DNA of 64,000 nt from Paulinella micropora (taxonomy: Eukaryota > Cercozoa > Imbricatea > Euglyphida), in assembly GCA_009731375.1 (NCBI GenBank), contig BJOX01000270.1:394818-458817 (forward strand). The letters are read 5' to 3'. The notes under the pieces were generated by a model. That model was not told the DNA's origin, searched no databases, and saw only the letters and a program-made list of their open reading frames with translations. This document shows, piece after piece, positions 34,790 through 46,409 of the stretch. A program made the translations under genes and the position numbers. How positions within the stretch are numbered: position 1 is the first letter of the stretch; each line of letters opens with the position of its first letter.

Positions 34790-35100
34790 TATTACTCGAA
34801 GCCACTTAAAACTTCATGATAACGGGTACCTGTACTATCAGGCTAAGGGTGGGGGTGGTTCGAAGTGTTGGCGAATAGTTCAACTTGAAGTCACTCGAAA
34901 TCTTACGCAGTGTAAGTGTTGGCGAATTGCCCAACTTGAAATATTGTTTAATTCATTAATACGAGCACTGCAACGACTGTCACTCAGGTTAGTATTTGCA
35001 TTCTATTTTAAGGTCGGTAGGCGGCGGTGTAAGTTCGATTTCTCGCGCGCATAGGAGTGTGTGTGCTCGGGGTGGAAAAAGGATTATGCAGGCCCACCAG

Positions 35101-35300
35101 GTATATAATGACATTACTTACCGTTCCTGTCTGTTGGTTATAATTGGTCTGGAAATTTATCTTTGTCAAGACATCAGCGAGATTGTCATCCGTGTGTACC
35201 TGAAAAAAGCTTTACCACCCCCTTTTAACCAACTTCTCTAGTAAGTGGTACCTCACATCAATATGTTTGGTTCGGGACTACCGTAAGCCTCTTACTGAGA
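35101..35300 (-). pseudogene. Ty1/copia RNase H C-terminal relic
   Basis: The minus strand reads RTKHIDVRYHLLEKLVKR, then after a frameshift VHTDDNLADVLTK. This is the hallmark C-terminus of Ty1/copia RNase H (KHIDxRYHxxRE ... TxxxLADxxTK). It continues INFQTNYNQQTGT. Upstream pol was not found. A homologous stretch lies at ~56,994-57,055 on the plus strand. Confidence 0.75.
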
Positions 35301-36568
35301 GGATGATGGTCTCCTCGTTGTACTCAAGATTAGTTGCAATATATTACCACGACTGAACGTAGATTGTGAGCTTGCTAAGTTGAACATCGCAAAACTACTG
35401 TAAAGTACTTAAATGCTTACTTTAAGTCTAATTTATAGTTGAGTGTTCGGAATTTTTTTTGGAAAAATTTCTCCGACACAGTCATAGCTGTAAATTTGTT
35501 GACAAGGACGTGACAAGTGAAAATGAACACAAATTCATGACTATATAAAAAAAAATAAAAAAATAAAAATAAAATGATATGGGACAAAAAAAAATTCATA
35601 GAACACAATGAATGATTAATTATAGGTCAGTTACTTGTATCGCTAAAATTATAATTTTAAAAAAAATGAGAGATGTGACCTGTTGAAACAATATGAAAAG
35701 ATGAAAAAGAAGTGTTTCGATAGGTAGCATTGTAGACAGAGATTAGAAGGTGCAGGATATGGAGATGTTGAATCAGGAATGTGACAATTGACGCGCAGTA
35801 GCGATGCGTTGATATAGGTGAGATGACTTTGAGCAGTAGGAAGCTAGATCGCTAGGTATCGCACAGCCGAGATGAACTAAATTTAATGCAATAATTATGC
35901 AGTGCAGATTTAGTCACTGATGTGTGAGAATTATACTTGAATGCAGGCATAAGATGCGATCAGGCTAGTTCTGTTTTAGCAGCTCGACCGTAATGATCCG
36001 CTTCATGCATATGTGATTCATTGAACCTCCTATCATAATGATGATCACCGCTATGCGCGCCAGTCAGTTATTCTAGTCATACTTCCAGTTTTCTTCCGGA
36101 TATAACAACAATCTGATGCTTGCATTCTGGGAGAATCACACTCCCCTTGTTGGTGTCGGGCGCGCGAAGATACCTACTAGCTAGCTACTAAATTTGTAAT
36201 ATCTACACCTTATTCAGATGCTATGTACAGTTTTTGTAAAGAAAAAATTATGATTCATAACAAGAGTAGCTTTTGCGAATCATCGCTTCTAGTATTAGCA
36301 GAACTTCATTGAAATATTCCAGTTAAGAAAACTTAAAATAATATACCAACACATATATATCGCTTTACATTCTGAAAAAATTACTCAAATGAAATTTTTA
36401 GTAGTAAATTATATTATATTTAATATTCATATTACTAATATTATTTAGTTACTGTACATTATTATTATATGATCTACAAATATATAAAATAGATCCTTCA
36501 AAAATATGTATATCTTTCTTTATCTTATTATGTTTTAATTTTTTATTATTATTAGGTAATGATTGCTT
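35301..36568. other. AT-rich DNA, no gene seen
   Basis: AT-rich with short homopolymers. No coding, RNA or repeat feature was supported. Confidence 0.4.
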
Positions 36569-37288
36569 TTATTTTCTTTTTCTTTGTTCATTATTATTAA
36601 TTGTTTTGATTGCTTTGATATTAGAATGATATCTATGGAAAAATGAAGGAAGATTACCATGAGAAACGCAGGTTGCGATCTTTCTCATACTTCCTTTTTT
36701 TCCAACTGTTTGTGCAACAAGAATAAGTTGTAGCAAAGTAGTATTCAGTACACGAGTTCGATTTGGATTTCTATTCAGCAGTTCGAAATCAAGAGGATCA
36801 ATATGTGCAAAAGGATTATTTTCTTCGATGCAAACCAAGTGTGCTGAACTCCAAAAACATCTCAAGCCAGTAGGTTCCAAATCTTTAAATTTTTTTGTAT
36901 CACCAATAATTGTGAGATTGTTAAGATTCTTCTAAACACAAACTTGCATGTGGAATATATACACCACTAGAAACAATGTTTTTTGTGTTTTTTTAATGCG
37001 TAGCAGATTTTTATCACCTGAATGCTTGAGATGAATAAAAAATGTTGCTTGGGATGCTGTTGTAATCTTCCACCATACTTCGTGCAAGAGAAGAAAATCG
37101 TTTGTTTCTGTTTTTCCTCGCAATGCATTCAGCGCCATGTACGATACATTCAGTGCAAACTGGTTGCTCAAAAAACTATATTGCATGCCTTTTGGATTTC
37201 CTCGATCGCGAACTTTCTTGTTCGATTTTGATTTCGAAAAATCTTTTCTGCCGATGTTTGCTTCCAGCAAATGCTTCATGTTGCGCAT
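36569..37288 (-). CDS. Uncertain two-exon hypothetical protein
   Basis: Two minus-strand frames look protein-like rather than simple sequence: ~37288-36990 with LSNQFALNVSYMALNAL and LHEVWWKITTASQATFF, and ~36880-36640 with RCFWSSAHLVCIEENNPF and NTTLLQLILVAQTVGKK. They could be exons of one gene separated by ~90 bp. No domain is recognised, start and splice sites are unresolved, and a pseudogene or chance frame is possible. Confidence 0.25.
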
Positions 37289-37512
37289 ACCAACGACGAA
37301 AACTTGGGTACATCAGATCCAGGCAAACTGATAATATCTTGGTTAGTTTGCCACTTAACATTTGATGTGCATGCTTTTCCAATCGCGATCGAAAGCTGAA
37401 TGATTCAACATCTCTGCAAAACATAGAAAAATCAAATAATTCACACACACTATAAATATATTTGTGAGTGCGTCTGTATATAATACATTGCAGGTATGTA
37501 TGTATGCACGCA

Positions 37513-37634
37513 TGTATGATTTGCGCGATCCCTACTTGAAGCCAAGCTTCAAGAAGCAACGCGATATCCCTAGGCCTGAATCGATCGCGATCGCGATTCG
37601 AAAACTCGTCGGCAACATGTACACGAACCCTCTA
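37513..37634 (+). CDS. Possible single exon of an unknown gene
   Basis: A short frame with MYDLRDPYLKPSFKKQRDIP and IAIAIRKLVGNMYTNP ends before a GTACCC donor-like site. A second possible exon follows a TTGCCAG at ~37,847 (DMRKQQEGKQ). Nothing is recognised; it is reported only because its composition is protein-like. Confidence 0.2.
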
Positions 37635-37794
37635 GGTACCCTCCTTCCTTTTGACATTTCTGTTAGATGTTTCCCACACTTCCTGTTACATAACTTCATA
37701 TTTCAGTGTGTCTGTTTGTCATGTTGCACATGTTTTTATGTGTCCTGTGTCTTTTTAGTCATTATATAGGGTACCGATATTTACCCACTACATG

Positions 37795-37795
37795 T

Positions 37796-37830
<35 letters not shown>

Positions 37831-37831
37831 T
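37795..37831 (+). repeat. (TAC)n microsatellite
   Basis: About 12 TAC units. Confidence 0.9.
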
Positions 37832-38135
37832 TCATCGATTGCCAGGATATGAGAAAGCAGCAAGAAGGCAAACAAGGTAAACTGCATAAGGAGACAGAAA
37901 AAGGTACCTAATTCTATTCTACCAATCCTACTCGACAGCTTCATTCATTAAAAAACTTGCCCATCGTCACATTGTCTTCAACACAAAGAGTAAATCTAAC
38001 AATCATGCTTGCCAAGGCGCACAAAAAACAAATGCCACGACAAGCAGACTGAGCCAAACAAAACACGCAAGACACTACACCCTCGAACACCCGACGATCG
38101 CAACAAAACATACCCAAGACAGGGAAAACAGAAAG

Positions 38136-38172
38136 AAGTAGTAGTAGTAGTAGTAGTGGTAGTAGTAGTAGT
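38136..38172 (+). repeat. (TAG)n microsatellite
   Basis: TAG units with one TGG interruption. Confidence 0.85.
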
Positions 38173-38229
38173 GGTGCCCTAGGCAGATACGTTGATGGTG
38201 AGTGTTCCCCCCCGGCCCCCCCCCCCCAC

Positions 38230-38480
38230 CTAACCCCTCTTCTTCCTTCTTCTTTTTCTTTTTGTTCTTCGTCTCCTTCTCCTTCTTCTTCTTCTTCTTC
38301 TTCTTCTTCTTCTTCTTTTCTTTTCTTCTTTTCTTCTTTTCTTCTTTTCTTCGTCTTTTCTTCTTTTTCTTCTTCTTCTTCTCCTCCTCCTCCTCCTCCT
38401 CCTTCTCCTTCTCCTCCTTCTCCTCCTCCTTCTCCTTCTTCTTCTTCTTCTTCTCCTCCTCCTCCTCCTCCTTCTTCTTC

Positions 38481-38520
<40 letters not shown>
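38230..38520 (+). repeat. Polypyrimidine TTC/CTC/ATT microsatellite
   Basis: Nearly pure C/T on the plus strand, then (ATT)n. Frames through it give Phe/Ser or Lys/Glu runs only. Confidence 0.9.
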
Positions 38521-38521
<1 letters not shown>

Positions 38522-38673
38522 GGAGGCGCATGTGCAGAAATGCATCAGCCATTGACAGAGAAGCACTATTATTATTATTATTATTATTATTATTGGACAC
38601 CGTGATAGCCCAGTGGTCAAGTTCTACCATCTGGGCCCTGTCGCCAGTTCGATTCCCGTCGGTGCCACCAGTA
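38521..38673 (-). repeat. tRNA-derived SINE-like element
   Basis: A 43-bp module (GGCGCATGTGCAGAAATGCA ... GAGAAGCACT, 38524-38566) is flanked by (ATT)n on both sides. A tRNA-like stretch follows on the plus strand with A-box-like TAGCCCAGTGG and B-box AGTTCGATTCCC, ending GGTGCCACC, which nearly pairs with the 5' GGACACC. The 43-bp module recurs in reverse orientation next to (TAA)n at the window end. Together they look like a SINE whose tail is an AAT microsatellite. Confidence 0.55.
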
Positions 38674-38682
38674 TTTTCATTG

Positions 38683-39275
38683 NNNNNNNNNNNNNNNNNN
38701 NNNNNNNNNNNNNNNNNNNNNNNNNNNNNNNNNNNNNNNNNNNNNNNNNNNNNNNNNNNNNNNNNNNNNNNNNNNNNNNNNNNNNNNNNNNNNNNNNNNN
38801 NNNNNNNNNNNNNNNNNNNNNNNNNNNNNNNNNNNNNNNNNNNNNNNNNNNNNNNNNNNNNNNNNNNNNNNNNNNNNNNNNNNNNNNNNNNNNNNNNNNN
38901 NNNNNNNNNNNNNNNNNNNNNNNNNNNNNNNNNNNNNNNNNNNNNNNNNNNNNNNNNNNNNNNNNNNNNNNNNNNNNNNNNNNNNNNNNNNNNNNNNNNN
39001 NNNNNNNNNNNNNNNNNNNNNNNNNNNNNNNNNNNNNNNNNNNNNNNNNNNNNNNNNNNNNNNNNNNNNNNNNNNNNNNNNNNNNNNNNNNNNNNNNNNN
39101 NNNNNNNNNNNNNNNNNNNNNNNNNNNNNNNNNNNNNNNNNNNNNNNNNNNNNNNNNNNNNNNNNNNNNNNNNNNNNNNNNNNNNNNNNNNNNNNNNNNN
39201 NNNNNNNNNNNNNNNNNNNNNNNNNNNNNNNNNNNNNNNNNNNNNNNNNNNNNNNNNNNNNNNNNNNNNNNNNNN
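38683..39275. other. Assembly gap (593 N)
   Basis: N run directly after the tRNA-like sequence; open frames crossing it are meaningless. Confidence 0.99.
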
Positions 39276-39479
39276 AAAAAAAAACGATAACAACAACCAA
39301 AACCCTGGAAGGTGCAAGAACCAACGTCAAAGAATGTTGATAATAGCACTTTCTTTTTTTTCTTACCATTAATTCTGCTTTCCCTGAAAAGTTTTCAAAA
39401 GTCATGGTTAAGTTCAAATAATTTTGTACTTCAACCTCTGAGGCCCTTTCCTTCCTTTCGTTGTTTCATCACTCCTTCC

Positions 39480-40215
39480 TTCCTTCATGTCTTTCTTTCT
39501 TTCTTTCTTTCTTTCTTCGTTCTTCGTTCTTTCTTCGTTCGTTCCTTCGTTCGCTCGGAGAAGGAGAGGAGAAGGAAAAAAAGAAGCCCTCTCCTTCTCT
39601 CCCTCTCTTCCTGCTCCTTGCCTTCCTCCTTTTACCTCCATCTCCTCCTTCCCTTCCTTCCCTCCTCCTTGTCCACCTTCTCCTCCTCTCGTAGTCCTCC
39701 TCGTCCTCCTCCTGCTCCGCCTCCTCCACCTTCTCCGCGTCCAACTTCTCCTTCTCCTTCCCCTCCTCATCCTCCTCGTTCCCCTCCTTTTTCTCCTCCT
39801 CCTCCTCCTTCTTCTTCTTCTTCTTCTTCTTCTCCTTCTTCTTCTTCTTCTTCTTCTTCTTCTTCTTCTTCTTCTTCTTCTTCTTCTTCTTCTTCTTCTT
39901 CTTCTTCTTCTTCTTCTTCTTCTTGTTCTTCTTCTTCTTCTTCTTCTTCTTCTTCTTCTTTTTTCTTTTTTTTTTTTTTTTTTTCTCCTCCCTCCTCCTC
40001 CCTCCTCCTCCCTCCCCTCCTCCTTCTCCACCTTCTTTTCCTTCCCCTCCTCCTCTTCCTCCTCATCCTCCACCCTCCACCCCCTCTTCCTCCTTTTCTT
40101 CACCTCCTCTTCCTCCTTCCCCTCCTCTTCCTCCTTCCCTTCCTCCTCCTTCCCCTCCTCCTCCTCCTTCCCTTCCTCCTCCTTCCCCTCCTCCTCCTCC
40201 TTTCCCAAAAAGAGT
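39480..40215 (+). repeat. Long polypyrimidine tract
   Basis: About 700 bp, mostly C/T on the plus strand (TTTC, TTC, CTC), with a brief purine patch near 39,558-39,588. Confidence 0.9.
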
Positions 40216-40324
40216 AAGAAGAGGGCGAAAAAGAAAGAGTCAGAGACAGAGTAAAGTGATGGCTCAGAATCAGAGTCTGAGTCTGAAAACTTCCAGCTCT
40301 CTACCTCAGATAGCGAAACAGAAA

Positions 40325-40688
40325 CAAGCAAGAAGAAGAAGAAGAAGGAGGAGGAGGAGGAGAAGAAGAAGAAGAAGAAGGAGGAGGAGAAGCAGAAGGA
40401 GGAAAAGAAGAAGCAGCAGAAGAAGCAGCAGAAGAAGAAGCAGAAGAAGAAGAAGCAGAAGAAGAAGAAGAAGAAGAAGAAGAAGAAGAAGAAGAAGAAG
40501 GAGGAGGAGGAGGAGGAGTAGTAGTAGTAGTAGTAGTAGTAGAAGAAGAAGAAGGAGGAGGAGGAGGAGTAGAAGGAGTAGAAGAAGAAGAAGAAGCAGC
40601 AGCAGCAGCAGAAGAAGAAGAAAAAGAAGAAGAAGAAAGAAGAAGAAAGAAAAAGAAAGAAGAAGAAGAAGAAGAAAAAGAAGAAAGT
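40325..40688 (+). repeat. Long polypurine tract
   Basis: AAG/AGG/GCAGAA repeats on the plus strand with a short TAG array (40519-40541). Together with the preceding pyrimidine tract it forms an inverted simple-sequence arrangement. Confidence 0.9.
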
Positions 40689-40704
40689 GTTTTGCCCATC
40701 CTCC

Positions 40705-40771
<67 letters not shown>

Positions 40772-40781
40772 NNNNNNNNNN
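40705..40781. other. Poly-C run and assembly gap
   Basis: A ~67-base C run then 10 N. Confidence 0.95.
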
Positions 40782-41216
40782 AGTAATCTGATTGTTTTCC
40801 TCATTTCATATTGAGTATAAACGTACTTGCAGATATTATTAATACATAAATGACTTAGAAAAAAACCGGGCCTGGTACTGGTGACTGATCATGACTGTTA
40901 TACACTTCAAGACCGACTATGCTGGTGTACCATGACTAGTTCCACACAATCTTAATCTCAATTTTAATTGAAAAAAACTACTGTAATATTGACTCTCAAG
41001 CTAATTTAGCATGCTAGTTGCTCCAAAACGTTATATGCCAAAGTTTGAAAAAAATCTATAAGATAACCTTAATTAGGTGAAAATCAATGATACCTTGTTC
41101 AGCAGAATTGGTTGCTTGAAGAGGTGAAGACAAATTATTACTTATGACAGGATAAACTGCAATATCAAGTGCAATAGGAATCCCAAAACTTTCAGAAATA
41201 GTTCGTATATCAATAA
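40782..41216. other. AT-rich DNA, no gene seen
   Basis: No feature supported. It lies immediately outside the truncated inverted transposon copy. Confidence 0.4.
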
Positions 41217-41530
41217 AATGAAAGATTTTTATCTATTTTCATTTCCTTTTTTAAAAAATTGAATTTCTAACCGTTACAACTGTTTTTGACCGTTAGTACT
41301 TTATCTTGTTAATAAGTGGTTTTGGCTTGCCTGAGCTTGGTTTTTCTTTGTTTTTATGTTGTTTTACAGCAAAATCAATGCGATTACACTGCATTTAATT
41401 TATCAAATTTTAATAATATCACTTCAAATTCAAATTTAAATTCAAATGCAGTGACTTGAAAATTTTCAAGTTTGTCATTGGTGGCAGTGACTACTTGCCA
41501 CTCACTTGTATTCGTTATACATACTCACTG
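41217..41530 (+). repeat. Diverged terminal-repeat segment
   Basis: Collinear with 13608-13900 of the left terminal repeat with scattered substitutions. The outermost ATGACCGG part is lost. Confidence 0.75.
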
Positions 41531-41844
41531 ACTACTTGAACTATGCATGAAATAATACTAATACTAGCTTGTTCAGCATATTTATAATGTTTTTGAAGCA
41601 TAAAACCGGTGCGGAAGCTTAGATTTTAAGTTGAGTGACACTGTTTTACACTAGTCACTGTGACACACTCAGATTACTTGCCACTCACTTGTAATCGTTA
41701 TACAATATGTTTTTATTATTGTTTTATTAATAAAATACATTAAATTAATAATAAATATTTAATTTTTGTTAAATTCAAATTCAAATTCAAATTCAAAACT
41801 TGAAATTAAAAAAAGTTGAGTGTATATATTTATTGAACTTGAAT

Positions 41845-44176
41845 CTAACGCAGTCGCCTCCGCTGCTGCCTGTGCCTGCCCCTTTGGACGGGAGATCGTG
41901 GCCGAATCTTTTGAGGAGGCACAGGAGGTAGGCCGAGCTCTGGAGGCCACCAGAATTGCTCACGACCAGCAAGTGTGTTGTGTACAGTTCTGAAAGCAGT
42001 CTCAGTTTTGAAACGAAACTGGATGGCTTGTTCATGACGAAAGGTCTTCATAAACAACTTTCCAGGTGTTTGTGTGAACTCAAAGTGGTGGTATAAATAA
42101 AGATCGTTGATTCCAACAACTGGGTGCTTGTATTTGCTGTCCCTGTTGATGATGTCATTAAAGTACATAGGCTCTGAGTCTGAAAGTTTGGTTTTGATCA
42201 ACCAACCAAGATCTCTGGCGGTTTCCCAAATCCAATCATCATGGAAGGCCATATAGGCCACCATTTGTGCTATTTTACCTGCGTGTGAATCCGCTAATCC
42301 TTTTCCATGATTTGAGGGCCAAAAGTTCCAAGAAAAGTATGATAGCCAAGGATGCTTAGTCATAGCAAGGCTAGCCTCGGCTAACGAATGCCTTTGCTTG
42401 TAATGCTTTCGGCCACCGTCAGACCATTGAATTACTTTTGTTTTACCCATTGGCTTTATGACTCTGTCAAGAATATCAAATTGCCATTGACGGTAAAAAA
42501 AAAAGAAGTCGTTGTTTCCTTCTTCTTCGCTGTGATGGGGGAGTGTGTCGATGTATTTCCTTTTGATACCACCACACCCGTCTCATCAAAAGCACAGCAA
42601 TGCTATCATTGATGTCTTTCGTTTTGCCACCTCCTACGCTCATTCTCAAAAAATCTACTATTATCAAAACGTATCGCGTATCCTGCCTGAATAACTCAAG
42701 GTCGTCATCAAAAACTTTCATATTTTCTTTCGCCTTGAAATGATGCTCTATCTTTCTTATTTTGTGTATTAGTTTCTTCATCTCCTTTCATTTTTCTCGT
42801 CCAGCTCTCCCTCCTTTCTCTCTTTTTGCTGAAGCTCTGATAATCTTTCAACTTTTTGATTGTGTTCTCGGCAATCAGGGCACTTGCCCCAAACTATATT
42901 ATGACGGCATTCCACCCAATATTGGGCATGGAGGCGTGTCCAATGTGCGCAAATGGGCGCATGTACTTGTTGTTTGAGTTTTGAATAAGGGCGGATGAGG
43001 AATTGACCGATCTGCTTTGCCCAAAAAGCACGCAGATCAGCTAAATTCATGCGGTCTCGGCGTTGTTGTTGACTGAGCGCAATACACCTAAATTCAATTA
43101 TTTACTAGTAGAAAAATTTAATCATTATACAATGATAATGAAATAAATAACATGTATTAGTAACAGTAATATTATAGAGCTCGACTTAGCTGTAAATATA
43201 AAGACTGAAATTTTTCAAATATCTTTGCGACTTTACTTGCTGGAGGTAGCCGACCCCCCCCCCCCCCCCCCCCCCCACCCCCCNNNNNNNNNNNNNNNNN
43301 NNNNNNNNNNNNNNNNNNNNNNNNNNNNNNNNNNNNNNNNNNNNNNNNNNNNNNNNNNNNNNNNNNNNNNNNNNNNNNNNNNNNNNNNNNNNNNNNNNNN
43401 NNNNNNNNNNNNNNNNNNNNNNNNNNNNNNNNNNNNNNNNNNNNNNNNNNNNNNNNNNNNNNNNNNNNNNNNNNNNNNNNNNNNNNNNNNNNNNNNNNNN
43501 NNNNNNNNNNNNNNNNNNNNNNNNNGGGGGGGGCCCCCCCCCCCCCCCCCCCAGCCAGCCAGCCGCCAGTGTCCAAGTTGGAAAGGAAGATAAGGTAGCT
43601 ATAATTTCATGCTTTGCTTAAGTTTTTTTTTTTTTAATTACAATGCATGAATTTGTAGCTAAACAAAATTGCAGATAGACCCCCTGGCCTATCTCCAGGA
43701 GGGGGGGGGGGGGAGAGACCGTTGGTTGCCATGCCTGCAAAGCGGGACCCAAAGCTGAATCATTTTCTTTTCGAACTCAATCAAGGGAGGCTTCGGGCAG
43801 CCACAATCGCTTGGATTACGAATCTGAAGCCTTTTTTACAGAAAACGACCCCAACCCCTTTGAAACTCGTACAACTTCGACCGCATTTCCTGATCCTCCT
43901 CAAGTAGGCTCAAATTCTTCTGCAGGCGCAAGGGCTGATCATCAAAATGCGGGCTGATTTCCAGGGCATCACTCGGGGGGTGAGAGCTATCTTGTTGGGA
44001 CGGGGAATTGCTTGCTGGATGCACTTGTGCTTCTTGCTGACGTGAAACGTAGACGGCTCGCAACTTGTACACTTGTACACTCCTGCCTCGCCTGCCTCGA
44101 ACGCTATGCTCAACTGCGCTTGGGTTCGCCTCAACTTCTGTTTTGGCTTATGGATGTAGGGTTCCCCTGACCTCAT
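41845..44176 (-). pseudogene. Transposon gene B 3' half, inverted and degenerate copy
   Basis: Minus-strand blocks aligning with gene B are: 44176-43836, with KLRRTQAQLSIAFEAGEAG, CTSC and QPLRLQKNLSLLEEDQE; 43050-42778, with LADLRAFWAKQIGQFL; and 42450-41845, with KVIQWSDGGRKHYKQRHS, AFHDDWIWETARDLG and a basic tail RGRHRQQRRRLR. The last block reads through the place where the first copy has a frame change, giving KGLADSHAGKIAQMVAY. Gaps and an intervening CT-rich frame break the rest. Conservation across the two copies shows that the frame is real and was under selection. Confidence 0.7.
43258..43552. other. Assembly gap with poly-C/poly-G margins
   Basis: N at 43284-43525 flanked by C and G homopolymers. 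Confidence 0.97.
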
Positions 44177-44296
44177 TGCTGCTGAAATGGCCTAAAGAAA
44201 CAAAAGTTAACATGCGAGAAGGCACAGAACAACAAAAGGAAAACAACAACAAAAAAACAAATAAAAAAACAAACAACAAACAAGAACAAAAAGTAA

Positions 44297-44299
<3 letters not shown>

Positions 44300-44351
<52 letters not shown>
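44300..44351 (+). repeat. (GA)n microsatellite
   Basis: About 26 GA units. Confidence 0.95.
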
Positions 44352-44352
<1 letters not shown>

Positions 44353-44571
44353 CATACCGGTAGGACTTGCTTCCAGTAAGTAGGGAGTACCTCGTAAGTC
44401 TGGTGTCCGGGTCATGTGCCCGCCGCTGTACCTATGAAGGTAAAATGTATACAACCCCCCTCTCTCTTTCTGTCAGTCTTCCCGAACCCGACCGCCCTTG
44501 CCCCATAATATACCCGTGGCCCGTTTATCTCTCTCATCATCTCTCATCTCTCTCTTCTCAATCTTCATCAT

Positions 44572-44576
<5 letters not shown>

Positions 44577-44615
<39 letters not shown>
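44577..44615 (+). repeat. (CT)n microsatellite
   Basis: About 18 CT units, just 3' of the degenerate gypsy pol on its strand. Confidence 0.9.
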
Positions 44616-44617
<2 letters not shown>

Positions 44618-44648
44618 ATCAGGCTGTCTTCTGGCCCCACGCCCCCAT

Positions 44649-46348
44649 TCACTTGGCCCGTCCCCGTGCTCTTGTTCTATAACCTCCCGCCGCGGGTCTC
44701 TTCTTCCCCCTGGACCCTACCGCCGCTGGTGGTGCCCCAATGATCTCGAACGGTAGTCCCTCCTCCTCAACCTCATCCCATATACTGGCTGGTATCCGCC
44801 TTTCTTCCGTCAAATCAAACGGTACGTTCAATTCCAACCGCGGTCTCGTCTGTATAGTGTATGATACATGATCCTCATCGTCCTCCTTGATGGTGACGTC
44901 CCACGTCTCCCGTTCTTCCCCATCTTTTCTAGAAAAACCGGTTGAAACTGACGGGCCTTTTCCTCCTCGACATCGTCTCCGCTTCTCCAGAACTGCATCA
45001 CCGGCGCTATCCCGTTCCCCGCCCTATGCATCCATGTTCCCCGTAAACTAAGCACCCGCAAGACATAGAAGTCTTCCATCGTGTCGTCGCTCACCTCTTT
45101 CTCTGCCGGTCGCATCAAGTAGAACTTGCCCACTTTCCACTTGATGTTGTCAACCTCCCCCGGCTCGCTAACCCATAGGCCCCGCCCATTCCTGATATCT
45201 ATGTTCCCCTCCGGTGCCCTCGGTTTGGGTGGCCTCCCCGGGCCCCGCTTCTCCTGCCCCGTCTGATCACTCACCCCTTCCTTCTTTTCCTCCGTCCGCC
45301 TCTGCTTCGCTTACCCTTCGCATCTTTTCTTTCCTCCTCCCTCTTCTTCGCCTCCTCCTTCTTTTGCATCTGTGATATTCTCTCATGTTTGCCAGTCTCC
45401 AATTCCGTAATCGCCTCTTGCAGCCGCCCCTTTTCCTCCTGATCTTGTTCGTAGGTCAGTTGCTCCTTCAGCCTCGCGATCTCCTCCAGCCGCTGTGACT
45501 GGGTCAGCAAAGGCCTCGGGTTGCTAAACTTATCCTCCGTTCGCTCCAACGCGTCCTTCTCCGTCTCATAATCCAACAGAAAGGGCGAAAATTTCACCAG
45601 CCTCCTCACATGCACGATCTGTGCCGTATCTTATAATTGTAAGCCGCCGTCTGTTTCATGATCTGATACGGCCCCTGCCACTTCTCGTATAGCTTCGTCG
45701 AGACCCCCACCGGTATGTTCGGGCGGTATAGAAGCACCGTATCCCCCGGATTGAATTCCACGTGCTTGTACTTCTGTTGCCCCTTCTCGTCTTCTAACCG
45801 CATTGCCTCCTCCCGATGCATGGTTACGATATGTTCCGCTTCTGCAATAGCCCGTAACCGTACCGCCATCAGCTCCATCGGCTGATACAGCGCCTTCTGC
45901 GCCATCACATCTTGTGGCGTGTTCAAAACCCTGTCAAACACCATTTGGTGCGGGCACAGCCGCGCTTTGCCCCCCAACGAAGAAGAACCCAGATTATTCA
46001 CCGCGAAGGTGAACGCCTGTAGTGCCTCTGGCCACTTCGTTTGCCCGTTCTGACAGTAGATCTTCAAGGACGCCTTCAACGTGCGATGCATCCTCTCGAT
46101 CTTCCCGTTTGCCATTGGGTTATACGCAGTCACGTAACCCCATTTGAACCCGCAATATTCGCTGAGCTCATTGGAAACCCAGTCAATAAAGGAGCTCCCC
46201 CGATCCGATAGTATCCTTCTAGGCACCCCGATTCGGCTGAAGACGTTATCGATCAACGCCTTGGCAGTCGTCTCCTTCGTGTCGTCCGCCGTGGGTACCG
46301 CTATGACATAATTGGAAGCCCGATCGATTATAGTGAGTATGTATTTGT

Positions 46349-46409
<61 letters not shown>

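Larger units (their letters stand above)
41217..44180 (-). mobile_element. Truncated, inverted copy of the 7.57-kb transposon
   Basis: Begins with a diverged terminal-repeat segment (41217-41530: TTGAATTTCTAACCGTTACAA, TTTTTCTTTGTTTTTATGTT, GAAAATTTTCAAGTT). One subterminal unit (~41530-41700) and then the gene B 3' half on the minus strand follow. The outer ~85 bp of the repeat and all of gene A are absent. One gap interrupts it at 43284-43525. Confidence 0.75.

Noticed and set aside
38586-38672. Functional tRNA gene
   Set aside because: Box A and B matches exist, but the 5' acceptor strand has an extra base and the sequence sits in a SINE-like repeat, so it was called tRNA-derived.
38517-39417. 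Open frames of 225-280 residues over 38.5-39.4 kb
   Set aside because: They consist almost wholly of gap Ns; only the ends are real sequence.
39414-40786. Several 90-305-residue frames in both strands
   Set aside because: They are translations of TTC/CTC and AAG microsatellites (Ser/Phe/Leu/Arg/Glu runs) with no ordinary protein segment.
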